64,000 bases of DNA from assembly GCA_017516765.1 (NCBI GenBank), contig JAFXBE010000026.1, positions 60,517 through 124,516 on the forward strand, given 5' to 3'. The position numbers and the translations under genes are program-made. Position 1 is the first letter of the stretch. Each line of letters starts with the position of its first letter. The notes beneath the pieces were generated by a model. The model had not been told where the DNA came from, ran no database searches, and was given only the letters and a program-made list of their open reading frames with translations. Shown one piece after another: positions 54,688 through 62,537 of this stretch. Origin of the DNA: Clostridia bacterium. Lineage in GTDB: Bacteria; Bacillota; Clostridia; Christensenellales; Aristaeellaceae.

Positions 54688-55467
54688 ATGATTCGAATGA
54701 TTGCCAGCGATCTTGATGGGACGCTTCTGGAACCGGTGGAGCGTTTGCCGGAAGGACTGTACGAAACACTGGACAGACTGGATCGTCTTGGGATAACCTT
54801 TGTGGCTGCCAGCGGAAGGCAATACGATAATCTGCGCCGACTCTTTGCTCCTGCCGCCCGGAAAATGGGTTTTATTTGTGAAAACGGTGCACTGAACATC
54901 CTGCGCGGTGAGGAGATCAAGCTGCAGGGGATAGAGCGGGAGATGGCGGTTGCCATCGTGCGCAGGCTGATGCAGATGCCGGTTGAGATCCTTGTCAGCG
55001 GACGGCATACCTGTTACGTTTCGCCCGGAAACCGTGCTTTTACCGACGATATGGTCTACAGGCTGCGCAATACGATCGCGGTGGTGGATCGTCTGGACAT
55101 GCTGGATGATGAATATCTCAAAGTGTCTGCTTATTCTCCAAACGGCGTGGCCGGTTTTGCGGCGGCTCTGCAGGAGGAATGGGGGAGTAAGCTCAATGCG
55201 GTGGTATCCGGACAGTGCTGGTTCGATTTTGGTACTGCCTCCAAAGAAACCGGTATCCGCGCCATGATGGATGCCATGCAGTTGAAGCGGGATGAGGTGG
55301 CTGCGTTCGGTGACCAGTTTAACGATGTAAGCATGCTGGACGCGGTAGGTCACCCCTTCATCATGTCAACGGCGACGGACAAACTGAAAAGCCGTGGTTA
55401 TCATGTCTGCGACAAGGTGTTGCCGATTCTTCGCAAAATCGCCGAAAACGGCGGCGAGCTTTCATAA
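54688..55467 (+). CDS. HAD superfamily phosphatase, Cof-type
   Basis: A 259-residue cytoplasmic phosphatase of the HAD-IIB (Cof/YidA) group acting on sugar phosphates or cofactors. Motif I is IASDLDGTLLEP, motif II VAASGRQYD, and motif IV AAFGDQFNDVSML. The C2-type cap lies between about 85 and 190. GGAGG lies before the ATG. It is followed by a separate promoter for the ROK gene. The substrate is not known. Confidence 0.9.
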   Translation: MIRMIASDLDGTLLEPVERLPEGLYETLDRLDRLGITFVAASGRQYDNLRRLFAPAARKMGFICENGALNILRGEEIKLQGIEREMAVAIVRRLMQMPVEILVSGRHTCYVSPGNRAFTDDMVYRLRNTIAVVDRLDMLDDEYLKVSAYSPNGVAGFAAALQEEWGSKLNAVVSGQCWFDFGTASKETGIRAMMDAMQLKRDEVAAFGDQFNDVSMLDAVGHPFIMSTATDKLKSRGYHVCDKVLPILRKIAENGGELS

Positions 55468-55478
55468 AACTTGCATTA

Positions 55479-55506
55479 TTGAAAGATGTTTGATTTGTGA
55501 TATAAT
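55479..55506 (+). promoter_or_regulatory. Promoter for the ROK regulator gene
   Basis: TTGAAA (55479-55484), 16 bp, TATAAT (55501-55506) with extended -10 TGA. Start codon 40 bases downstream. Confidence 0.7.
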
Positions 55507-55546
55507 GAATTGGCAATCTTATTGATAGAGAAGGATACTTGATTCC

Positions 55547-56776
55547 ATGCGTAAAGAAACTGCGAACCACCAAATTGCCATGCCTTCGGATCTGAAGCGC
55601 GTCAACCGGCAAAAGATCCTTGAGGTTTTCCGCTCCGGCGAAACGCTGACGGCAGCCGACATCCACGAGGCGACGCACATCAGCAGACCGACGGTGATGC
55701 GTGCGCTTCAGCACTTTTGCAACACGGGCGTGCTGAAGTCTGTGGGTTTGGGAAGCGCCACCAGTGTGGGCGGAAAGAAACCCGAACAGTTCACCTTCGG
55801 TGACGAGCGTAAGATTCTCTCCATTTCGCTCTGGCCGCAGACCATTACTTTTGCCCTGTGCGGTCTGGTTGGAGATATTGAGGCGCTTACTCAATACGAG
55901 CATATTCTGGAGAATGATCTGGATACTGCCTTTGCCTCGCTGCAAAGTTATATACAGGATTATTACCGGGAACAGAATATCAGCACCAAAGATCTTTACG
56001 GCGTGGTTCTGAACCTGCCCGGTACGGTGGATTACGATCTGCTTTTGCTCCGCTACAATACCAAAGCCCCCGGCTGGGGTACGGATATTGCGCTGGAGAA
56101 GTATCTGCGTGCGATTTTTGGCGATGAAGTGGCATTGTTTGTCGATAACGCCGGTAAGGCCGTCGGCAGAGCCGTTCTGCTGGACAATCCCGAATATGCC
56201 GAACGCAGACTGCTGACTGTTTTTTCCACTTGGGGCATCTCTGCCTGCATGATCGAGCGCGGGCATGTACTCAACGGTCGGGATTCCCTTATCGGCGAAA
56301 TCGGGCATGCTGTAATCAGTGATAGCGTCGAAACCACCTGTACCTGTGGCAAAAGCGGCTGCCTGGAAAGCCTCGTCAGCATCAAGCGGATCCGGCAGAT
56401 GCTCAAGGATGCGGGCGATGAGGATCTTGGAACAGGCGAGAAGGTGACCTTCCAAAGTCTGTTTGCTGCCTCCGAACGCGGGCATGCCCTTGCCAGAACC
56501 ATCGTTAGCTATCTTGCCCACTGCTTTGCAACGGTACTGCACAATCTGGCACTTACCTACAATCAGGATACCGTCGTTTTTCAGGGCGACTTCGCTTATG
56601 CAGATCAACATTTTGACGAATGCCTGAAGCAGGAGCTGTGCCAGTTCCGCTATTTTCCGGAGAAACCCGGTTTCTCCATCGTTTATGACCGCCGTCAGCT
56701 GACCAAGCTGGCAGCCAGAGGCGATTCCGCATTGCTGCAGAGAAGGTACTTCTCTTCTTTTACCAACGCGGAATAA
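55547..56776 (+). CDS. ROK family transcriptional regulator (XylR/NagC-like)
   Basis: A 409-residue regulator. The N-terminal winged helix (residues 15-80; VNRQKILEVFRSGETLTAADI) is followed by a sugar-kinase-like ROK domain. The sugar-binding and zinc region has GEIGHAVISDS and CTCGKSGCLESL. The ATP phosphate loop is absent (LSISLWPQTITFA), as in non-enzymatic regulators. It lies 1.4 kb before the GH3-xylulokinase operon, so xylose or a related sugar is a plausible ligand. No operator could be identified. Confidence 0.88.
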   Translation: MRKETANHQIAMPSDLKRVNRQKILEVFRSGETLTAADIHEATHISRPTVMRALQHFCNTGVLKSVGLGSATSVGGKKPEQFTFGDERKILSISLWPQTITFALCGLVGDIEALTQYEHILENDLDTAFASLQSYIQDYYREQNISTKDLYGVVLNLPGTVDYDLLLLRYNTKAPGWGTDIALEKYLRAIFGDEVALFVDNAGKAVGRAVLLDNPEYAERRLLTVFSTWGISACMIERGHVLNGRDSLIGEIGHAVISDSVETTCTCGKSGCLESLVSIKRIRQMLKDAGDEDLGTGEKVTFQSLFAASERGHALARTIVSYLAHCFATVLHNLALTYNQDTVVFQGDFAYADQHFDECLKQELCQFRYFPEKPGFSIVYDRRQLTKLAARGDSALLQRRYFSSFTNAE

Positions 56777-56790
56777 CAGCGGCAAAATAC

Positions 56791-56828
56791 AATGCTCCGG
56801 ACGCGCACAATGTCCGGAGCATTTGTTT
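56791..56828. terminator. Bidirectional terminator between the ROK gene and the desulfurase
   Basis: An 11-bp stem (56791-56801 with 56813-56823, AATGCTCCGGA/TCCGGAGCATT) followed by TGTTT on the plus strand; it serves the convergent minus gene too. Confidence 0.8.
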
Positions 56829-57945
56829 ACTTTTTTTGATACAGCCCGATCAGTGCATCGGCTGCCGCAAGGATCTCTTCTTTTGTCGTTCCACGTCCCG
56901 GGGAAAAGCGAAGCACACAGGATGCTTCCTCCGGCGACAGACCCATGGCAGTATATACATGACTGGGCGCTGCGGAATGTGCCGCACAGGCTGCGCCGCC
57001 GGAAACCATGATTCCCTGCATATCCAGATTGGCGATCGCATACTCTGCAGATAATCCGGGCACGCAGACGGCACAGATACCGGGGGTACGCTCGGTGTGA
57101 CCACCCAGCAGACGGAGCTCCGGGATAGCGGCAGCGAGACGTGACAGGAGCAGATCGATCATTGCGTGCTCATGCACATCACGTAAAGCCATATCGGAAA
57201 ACGCCAGCTCAGCCGCTACACGGAAACCGGATACCGCAGGTATGTTCTCGGTACCCGAACGGCGGTCGTTTTCCTGCCCGCCTCCGTGGATCATCGCCCG
57301 AAAAGGTAAACCGCTGCGGATATAGAGAAAACCGATCCCCCGCGGGCCGTACATTTTGTGAGCCGAAACGCTGAGCAGATCACAACGGATCTGTTTTACA
57401 TTCACCGGTATATGCCCAAAAGCCTGTACCGCATCGCAGTGAAAAGGGATTTTTCGCCTTTTTGCGATGGTACCGATGGTCTCCACGGGTTGGATAACGC
57501 CGGTCTCGTTGTTGGCAAATTGAACAGAGATCAACCCGGTGTCGGGTTCGAGGGCGCGTTCGACCGCCTCCGGTTGAATGATTCCGTTTGCGTCGGGAGC
57601 AACAAATGTACAACGGCAGCCATGGTTTTCTGCGGCTTTGATCACCGAACTGTGTTCAATGGCAGAAACAACAACATGCTGCCCGCGATAGTTACTGAAA
57701 ACCCAGTTATTGGCCTCGGTGCCGCCGGAGGTGAAAAACAGTTCGTTGCGGTCACAGCCGATCGTCCCGGAAAGCACGTCTTTGGTAAGCCGCAGTTCCT
57801 TGCGGGCTTTCCCTGCTTCTGCGTAGGCGGCAGAAGGATTCGCACTGTACAGGCGCATGCTTTCGGCTATCGCTTCGATCACTTGCGGAGCGGCGGGGGT
57901 GGTTGCCGCATGGTCAAGATAGATGGGGTGTCTTTCCGCGTGCAT
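56827..57945 (-). CDS. Cysteine desulfurase (NifS/IscS-like)
   Basis: PLP enzyme that takes sulfur from cysteine for iron-sulfur clusters or thiolation. It has 372 residues. The start IYLDHAATTPAAPQV, the PLP lysine in SVSAHKMYGPRGIGFLY, and the catalytic Cys loop VSGGAACAAHSAAPSHV are all visible. The loop is GGAAC where many have GSAC. No iscU, thiI or mnmA lies beside it, so the sulfur acceptor is unclear. It has its own promoter. Confidence 0.93.
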   Translation of the reverse strand: MHAERHPIYLDHAATTPAAPQVIEAIAESMRLYSANPSAAYAEAGKARKELRLTKDVLSGTIGCDRNELFFTSGGTEANNWVFSNYRGQHVVVSAIEHSSVIKAAENHGCRCTFVAPDANGIIQPEAVERALEPDTGLISVQFANNETGVIQPVETIGTIAKRRKIPFHCDAVQAFGHIPVNVKQIRCDLLSVSAHKMYGPRGIGFLYIRSGLPFRAMIHGGGQENDRRSGTENIPAVSGFRVAAELAFSDMALRDVHEHAMIDLLLSRLAAAIPELRLLGGHTERTPGICAVCVPGLSAEYAIANLDMQGIMVSGGAACAAHSAAPSHVYTAMGLSPEEASCVLRFSPGRGTTKEEILAAADALIGLYQKK

Positions 57946-57975
57946 TTACTCATCTCCTGGTGTGGCTTTGCAGAC

Positions 57976-58005
57976 AGTATAGCATGTTTAGGGCGAAAAT
58001 AACAG
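57976..58005 (-). promoter_or_regulatory. Promoter for the cysteine desulfurase
   Basis: Minus strand CTGTTA (58000-58005), 18 bp, TATACT (57976-57981) with extended -10 TGC. The block AACATGCTATACTGT is identical to that in the ctsR promoter. Confidence 0.65.
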
Positions 58006-58036
58006 AAATCCGCGTAGATATTTTTCGTCTTGATAC

Positions 58037-58065
58037 TTGACAATAATCGCGTTTTGCCGTACGAT
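58037..58065 (+). promoter_or_regulatory. Promoter for the GH3-xylB operon
   Basis: TTGACA (58037-58042), 17 bp, TACGAT (58060-58065). A TATAAA at 58068-58073 is badly spaced. The leader is about 120 bases and contains a short reading frame. Confidence 0.65.
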
Positions 58066-58116
58066 TGTATAAAGTTATGTAACATCATTACCGAACCATT
58101 GCTATGGAGGGTTGAG

Positions 58117-58176
58117 ATGCTTCCGGTGGAGTCTGAAAGGATTGCGAAACACGGATTTATCCAGCCTTTATACTGA
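58117..58176 (+). CDS. Putative 19-residue leader peptide upstream of GH3
   Basis: An ATG at 58117 has GGAGG 6 bases upstream and opens a 19-codon frame, MLPVESERIAKHGFIQPLY. The stop TGA (58174-58176) overlaps the GAAAGGAG ribosome binding site of the GH3 gene, which starts 14 bases later. The ribosome site and the stop position suggest translation coupling or leader control. It could be chance; conservation is needed. Confidence 0.4.
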   Translation: MLPVESERIAKHGFIQPLY

Positions 58177-58190
58177 AAGGAGTTTTCCCC

Positions 58191-60284
58191 ATGAACCGTG
58201 ATCTGGCGAAACAAAAGGCAGAAGCTCTGGTTGCGCAAATGACCGTAGAAGAGGTTGCCAGTCAGCTTCGGTTCGACGCACCTGCCGTCGAGCGTCTCGG
58301 CGTACCCGCTTATAACTGGTGGAATGAAGCGCTTCATGGCGTAGCCCGTGCCGGCGTTGCGACCAGCTTTCCGCAGGCCATTGGTATTGCAGCTGCTTTT
58401 GACCCTCAGCTGGTCAAGGAGCTGGGCGATGTAGCCGCTACCGAAGGCCGCGCCAAGTACAATGCTTCCGTTGCCCATGGCGACAGAGACATCTACAAGG
58501 GGCTTACCTTCTGGTCTCCCAACGTGAATATTTTCCGCGATCCCCGCTGGGGCCGCGGCCATGAAACCTACGGCGAGGATCCGTACCTGACATCCCGTCT
58601 GGGCGTGGCTTATGTTCAGGGCCTGCAGGGCGATGGGGAAGTGCTCAAGTCCGCTGCCTGCGCCAAACACTTTGCCGTTCACTCCGGTCCCGAGGCTCTG
58701 CGCCACGAGTTCAATGCCACCTCCGACAAGAAGGATATGGCTGAGACTTATCTGCCCGCTTTCAAGGCTCTTGTGCAGGAAGCAAAGGTCGAATCCGTTA
58801 TGGGCGCTTACAACCGCACCAACGGCGAACCCTGCTGCGGCAGCAAGGCGCTGATGGTGGATACCCTGCGCGGCGAATGGGGCTTCGAAGGCCACTATGT
58901 TTCCGACTGCTGGGCCATCCGCGATTTCCATGAGGCTCATCACGTGACCGATACTCCCGAAGAGTCTGCCGCTCTTGCGCTGGAAATGGGCTGCGATGTG
59001 AACTGCGGTAACACCTACCTGTATATGATGAAGGCCTACGAAAAGGGGCTGGTGACCGAAGAGCAGCTTCGCACCGCCGCTGTACGCCTTTTCACCACCC
59101 GCTATCTGCTGGGCATCATGGAAGGCAGCGAGTTCGACAAGATCCCTTACTCCGTGGTGGAGTGCCCCGAGCATATTGCCAAGGCCCGCGAAGCCACCGA
59201 GAAGAGCTGCGTTCTGCTCAAGAACGACGGTCTGCTGCCTCTGGATGCCTCCAAGCTGAAGACTGTGGGCGTTATCGGCCCCAACGCCAACAACCGCGTA
59301 TCTCTCATCGGCAACTACCACGGCACCTCCTCCCGCTATGTAACGGTTCTGGAAGGTCTGCAGGATGCTCTTGGCGATGATGTGCGTGTGCTGTATTCCG
59401 AGGGCTGCCACCTGTTCAAGGATCGTGTAGAGAACCTGGGCATGGCCAACGACCGCATTTCCGAAGCGCTCACTGTTGCCGAGAATTCCGATGTTGTAGT
59501 TCTGGTCGTCGGTCTGGACGAGACCATGGAAGGCGAGCAGGGCGACACCGGAAATGCAGATGCTTCCGGCGACAAGCTGAGCCTGCTGCTGTCCGAGACC
59601 CAGCGCACCATGATGGATGCTGTTCTCGGCGTGGGCAAGCCCACTGTGATCTGCCTGATGGCCGGCAGTTCCATCGATCTTGGCGCGGCTGCCGACAAGG
59701 CAAATGCTGTGCTGCTTGGCTGGTATCCCGGTGCCCGTGGCGGCAAGACCATTGCGGATATCCTGCTGGGCAAGCTGTCTCCCTCCGGTAAGCTGCCTGT
59801 CACCTTCTACCATAACGAGCAGCTGGATCGCATGCCCGACTTTACCGATTACGCTATGAAGGGCCGCACCTACCGCTTTATGGAGGAAGAGCCCCTGTAT
59901 CCCTTCGGCTATGGTCTTACCTACGGCGATGTCTATGTCAGCGGCGTAAGCGCTGCCGAGACCTCCGAGGGCTATACCGTAGAAGCAGCTGTAACCAATA
60001 ACGGCACCGTTGATACACAGGATGTTGTGCAGGTATACTGCCAGAACAACGGCAGTGCCAATGCACCCAGAAATCCCCGTCTGTGCGCTTTCCAGCGCAT
60101 CACCTGCCCCGCCGGCAGCACCGTGAAGGTTGCCCTGAAGGTTTCCAAGGAAGCCCTCAAGGTAGTCAACGACAACGGCGAATTGATCGAGGAAGGCAGC
60201 CCTGTGCTGTATGTGGGCGTTGGTCAGCCCGACAGCCGTACCGCTGCTCTTACCGGTCACGAATCCCTCTCTATCGAGCTTTGA
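58191..60284 (+). CDS. Beta-glycosidase, GH3 (beta-xylosidase-like)
   Basis: Retaining glycosidase of 697 residues with no signal peptide, likely acting on imported xylo-oligosaccharides. The N-terminal barrel has YNWWNEALHGVARAG, SPNVNIFRDPRWGRGHETYGEDP and KHFAVHSGPE; the nucleophile is D239 in YVSDCWAI. The second domain (about 330-560) and the fibronectin-III-like end follow. The NWWNEALHGVAR motif is typical of the plant-type xylosidase/arabinosidase branch of GH3. First gene of the operon with xylulokinase. Strong codon bias. Confidence 0.93.
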   Translation: MNRDLAKQKAEALVAQMTVEEVASQLRFDAPAVERLGVPAYNWWNEALHGVARAGVATSFPQAIGIAAAFDPQLVKELGDVAATEGRAKYNASVAHGDRDIYKGLTFWSPNVNIFRDPRWGRGHETYGEDPYLTSRLGVAYVQGLQGDGEVLKSAACAKHFAVHSGPEALRHEFNATSDKKDMAETYLPAFKALVQEAKVESVMGAYNRTNGEPCCGSKALMVDTLRGEWGFEGHYVSDCWAIRDFHEAHHVTDTPEESAALALEMGCDVNCGNTYLYMMKAYEKGLVTEEQLRTAAVRLFTTRYLLGIMEGSEFDKIPYSVVECPEHIAKAREATEKSCVLLKNDGLLPLDASKLKTVGVIGPNANNRVSLIGNYHGTSSRYVTVLEGLQDALGDDVRVLYSEGCHLFKDRVENLGMANDRISEALTVAENSDVVVLVVGLDETMEGEQGDTGNADASGDKLSLLLSETQRTMMDAVLGVGKPTVICLMAGSSIDLGAAADKANAVLLGWYPGARGGKTIADILLGKLSPSGKLPVTFYHNEQLDRMPDFTDYAMKGRTYRFMEEEPLYPFGYGLTYGDVYVSGVSAAETSEGYTVEAAVTNNGTVDTQDVVQVYCQNNGSANAPRNPRLCAFQRITCPAGSTVKVALKVSKEALKVVNDNGELIEEGSPVLYVGVGQPDSRTAALTGHESLSIEL

Positions 60285-60320
60285 TCCATTCATACTTCAG
60301 CATTGAAAGGAATGACCACT

Positions 60321-61844
60321 ATGGAATATTTACTCGGCGTTGACCTTGGCACTTCCGGTACCAAAACCGTTTTGTTCGATGTAAACGGTCAGGCGATCGC
60401 CAGCGAGACCGTAGAGTATCCTCTCCACCAGCCCCAGAACGGCTGGGCCGAGCAGGCTCCCGAAGACTGGTGGGATGCTGCCCGCACCACTATCCGTTCC
60501 GTGATCGAACAGAGCGGCGTGGACGCCAAGGACATCAAGGGTCTGGGTATCAGCGGCCAGATGCACGGTCTGGTGCTGCTGGATGCAGACGGCAATGTGC
60601 TGCGTGAAGCCATTCTCTGGTGTGACGGCCGTACTCAGGAGGAGTGCGACGAGATCACCAACACCATCGGCCGTGAGCGTCTGATCCAGATCACCGCCAA
60701 CCCCGCCCTTACCGGCTTCACCGCCGGTAAGATTCTGTGGGTGCGCAAGCACGAGCCCGAGCTGTGGGCGAAGGTTCGTCACATTCTGCTGCCCAAGGAC
60801 TATGTCCGCTTCAAGCTGACCGGCGAATATGCTTCCGAGATGAGCGACGCCAGCGGCACCAACCTGCTGGATGTGCCCAACCGCTGCTGGTCCAAGGAGA
60901 TCCTCGATGCGCTGAACATCGACGATAACCTGATGCCCCGCCTGACCGAGAGCTCCGACGTTGCCGGTTACATCACCAGCGAAGCCGCTCAGGTGACCGG
61001 TCTGGTAGCGGGCACCCCCGTTGCCGGCGGCGCAGGCGATAATGCGGCTGCTGCAGTGGGCACAGGCGTTGTGGTAGAAGGCAAGGCTTTCACCACCATC
61101 GGTACCTCCGGTGTTGTATTTGCTCATTCCGATAAGGTGCAGATTGACCCCAAGGGCCGCGTACACACCTTCTGTGCAGCTGTTCCCGGCGCTTACACCG
61201 TTATGAGCTGCACCCTGGCTGCCGGTCTGTCCCTCAAGTGGTATCGTGATACCTTCTGCCAGGCCGAGATCGACGCCGCCAAGGAAATGGATACCGATCC
61301 CTACATCCTCATGAATCAGCAGGCCGCCAAGTCTCCCATCGGTGCAAACCGCCTCATTTTCCTGCCCTATCTGATGGGCGAGCGCAGCCCCCTGCTGGAT
61401 TCCAACGCCCGCGGTGCATTCATCGGTCTGTCTGCCATCCACACCCGCAAGGATCTGCTCCGTGCCGTTATGGAAGGCGTAACCTATTCCCAGCGCCAGA
61501 ACCTGGATGTGCTCCGTGCCATGCACGTTGCGCCCGAAACCATGCTGGCCTGCGGCGGCGGCGCCAAGAGCCCCTTCTGGCGTCAAATGATGGCGGATGT
61601 GTTCAACATGCCCGTCAAGACCGTAAAGAACACTGAAGGCCCCGCACTGGGCGCAGCCATTCTGGCCGGTGTTGCTGCCGGTATCTACAAGGACATTCCC
61701 ACCGCCTGTGCGCAGGTGATCCGTGAGAACGATCCTCTCCAGCCCGGTACTGCCGAGCACAATGCTTACGAGCGCGTTTACAGCGTGTACGAGAGCCTGT
61801 ATCCGTCCCTGAAGGGCGCCTACAGCGAACTGGCGCAGCTGTAA
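60321..61844 (+). CDS. xylB: Xylulokinase, FGGY family
   Basis: Phosphorylates D-xylulose to xylulose-5-phosphate. It has 507 residues. Motifs are MEYLLGVDLGTSGTKTVLF, LGISGQMHGLVLLD, AGDNAAAAVGTG with the catalytic Asp, and GGGAKSPFWRQMMADVFN. The SGQMHG loop is that of XylB. The ATG at 60321 has GAAAGGA 9 bases upstream; ATGs at 60303 and 60312 lack sites. It follows GH3 by 36 bases. Strong codon bias. Confidence 0.94.
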   Translation: MEYLLGVDLGTSGTKTVLFDVNGQAIASETVEYPLHQPQNGWAEQAPEDWWDAARTTIRSVIEQSGVDAKDIKGLGISGQMHGLVLLDADGNVLREAILWCDGRTQEECDEITNTIGRERLIQITANPALTGFTAGKILWVRKHEPELWAKVRHILLPKDYVRFKLTGEYASEMSDASGTNLLDVPNRCWSKEILDALNIDDNLMPRLTESSDVAGYITSEAAQVTGLVAGTPVAGGAGDNAAAAVGTGVVVEGKAFTTIGTSGVVFAHSDKVQIDPKGRVHTFCAAVPGAYTVMSCTLAAGLSLKWYRDTFCQAEIDAAKEMDTDPYILMNQQAAKSPIGANRLIFLPYLMGERSPLLDSNARGAFIGLSAIHTRKDLLRAVMEGVTYSQRQNLDVLRAMHVAPETMLACGGGAKSPFWRQMMADVFNMPVKTVKNTEGPALGAAILAGVAAGIYKDIPTACAQVIRENDPLQPGTAEHNAYERVYSVYESLYPSLKGAYSELAQL

Positions 61845-61869
61845 TGCACCATAGAAAGGAATGATTCCC

Positions 61870-62502
61870 ATGAAGATCGTACCCGTAACCGACGCATCCT
61901 TTGCTCCTTACGGCCGCATCGTGGAGGGCTACCCCGTTGAAGCCATGCTGAACGCTCTGGCACAGACCCCTGTGACCGACGGCGTTGAGTATATCGGCCG
62001 CGTGGAAAGCCTGCACGCTGTTGAGAATGCCGACTATCTGGGCGAGCTCATGTACGGCGGCATGCCCTTCCAGTTTGGCTACTGCAACGGCCACAACACC
62101 AAGCTGAACTGCCTGGAGTATCATCGCGACAGCGAGTTCAATCTTGGCACTCAGGATTTCATCCTTCTGCTTGCCAAGCAGGATGATATCGTAGATGGCA
62201 AGCTGGACACCGCCAAGGTAAAAGCTTTCCGCTGCCCTGCCGGCGTGCTGGTAGAAGTGTATGCCACCTCTCTGCACTATGCACCCTGCCACGCAGACGC
62301 CGCCAAGGGCTTCCAGGTTCTGATCGGTCTGCCCGCAGAAACCAATACCGATTTCCGTTTCGCCAACCCCATCAACGCCGAAGACAAGACCCTCTGGGCC
62401 CGCAATAAGTGGCTCCTTGCCCATGCGGATGCCAGTGAGGCTGCCGATGGCGCTTATGTAGGTCTGGTGGGCGAAAATATCGATATCCAGAATGATCTGT
62501 AA
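61870..62502 (+). CDS. DUF4867-like cupin-type protein
   Basis: A 210-residue cytoplasmic protein that I assign, with some reserve, to the DUF4867 group, whose members are found beside sugar isomerases and kinases. A beta-rich cupin or ureidoglycolate-lyase-like core is suggested by LNCLEYHRDSEFNLGTQDFI, where His and Glu could bind metal, and by LHYAPCHAD. A mutarotase or sugar epimerase role would fit the operon but is inference. GAAAGGA precedes the ATG. It lies between xylB and the isomerase-like gene. Confidence 0.7.
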   Translation: MKIVPVTDASFAPYGRIVEGYPVEAMLNALAQTPVTDGVEYIGRVESLHAVENADYLGELMYGGMPFQFGYCNGHNTKLNCLEYHRDSEFNLGTQDFILLLAKQDDIVDGKLDTAKVKAFRCPAGVLVEVYATSLHYAPCHADAAKGFQVLIGLPAETNTDFRFANPINAEDKTLWARNKWLLAHADASEAADGAYVGLVGENIDIQNDL

Positions 62503-62537
62503 TCAAAACCCCATCACATAAAAAGGAGAGAATTCCA

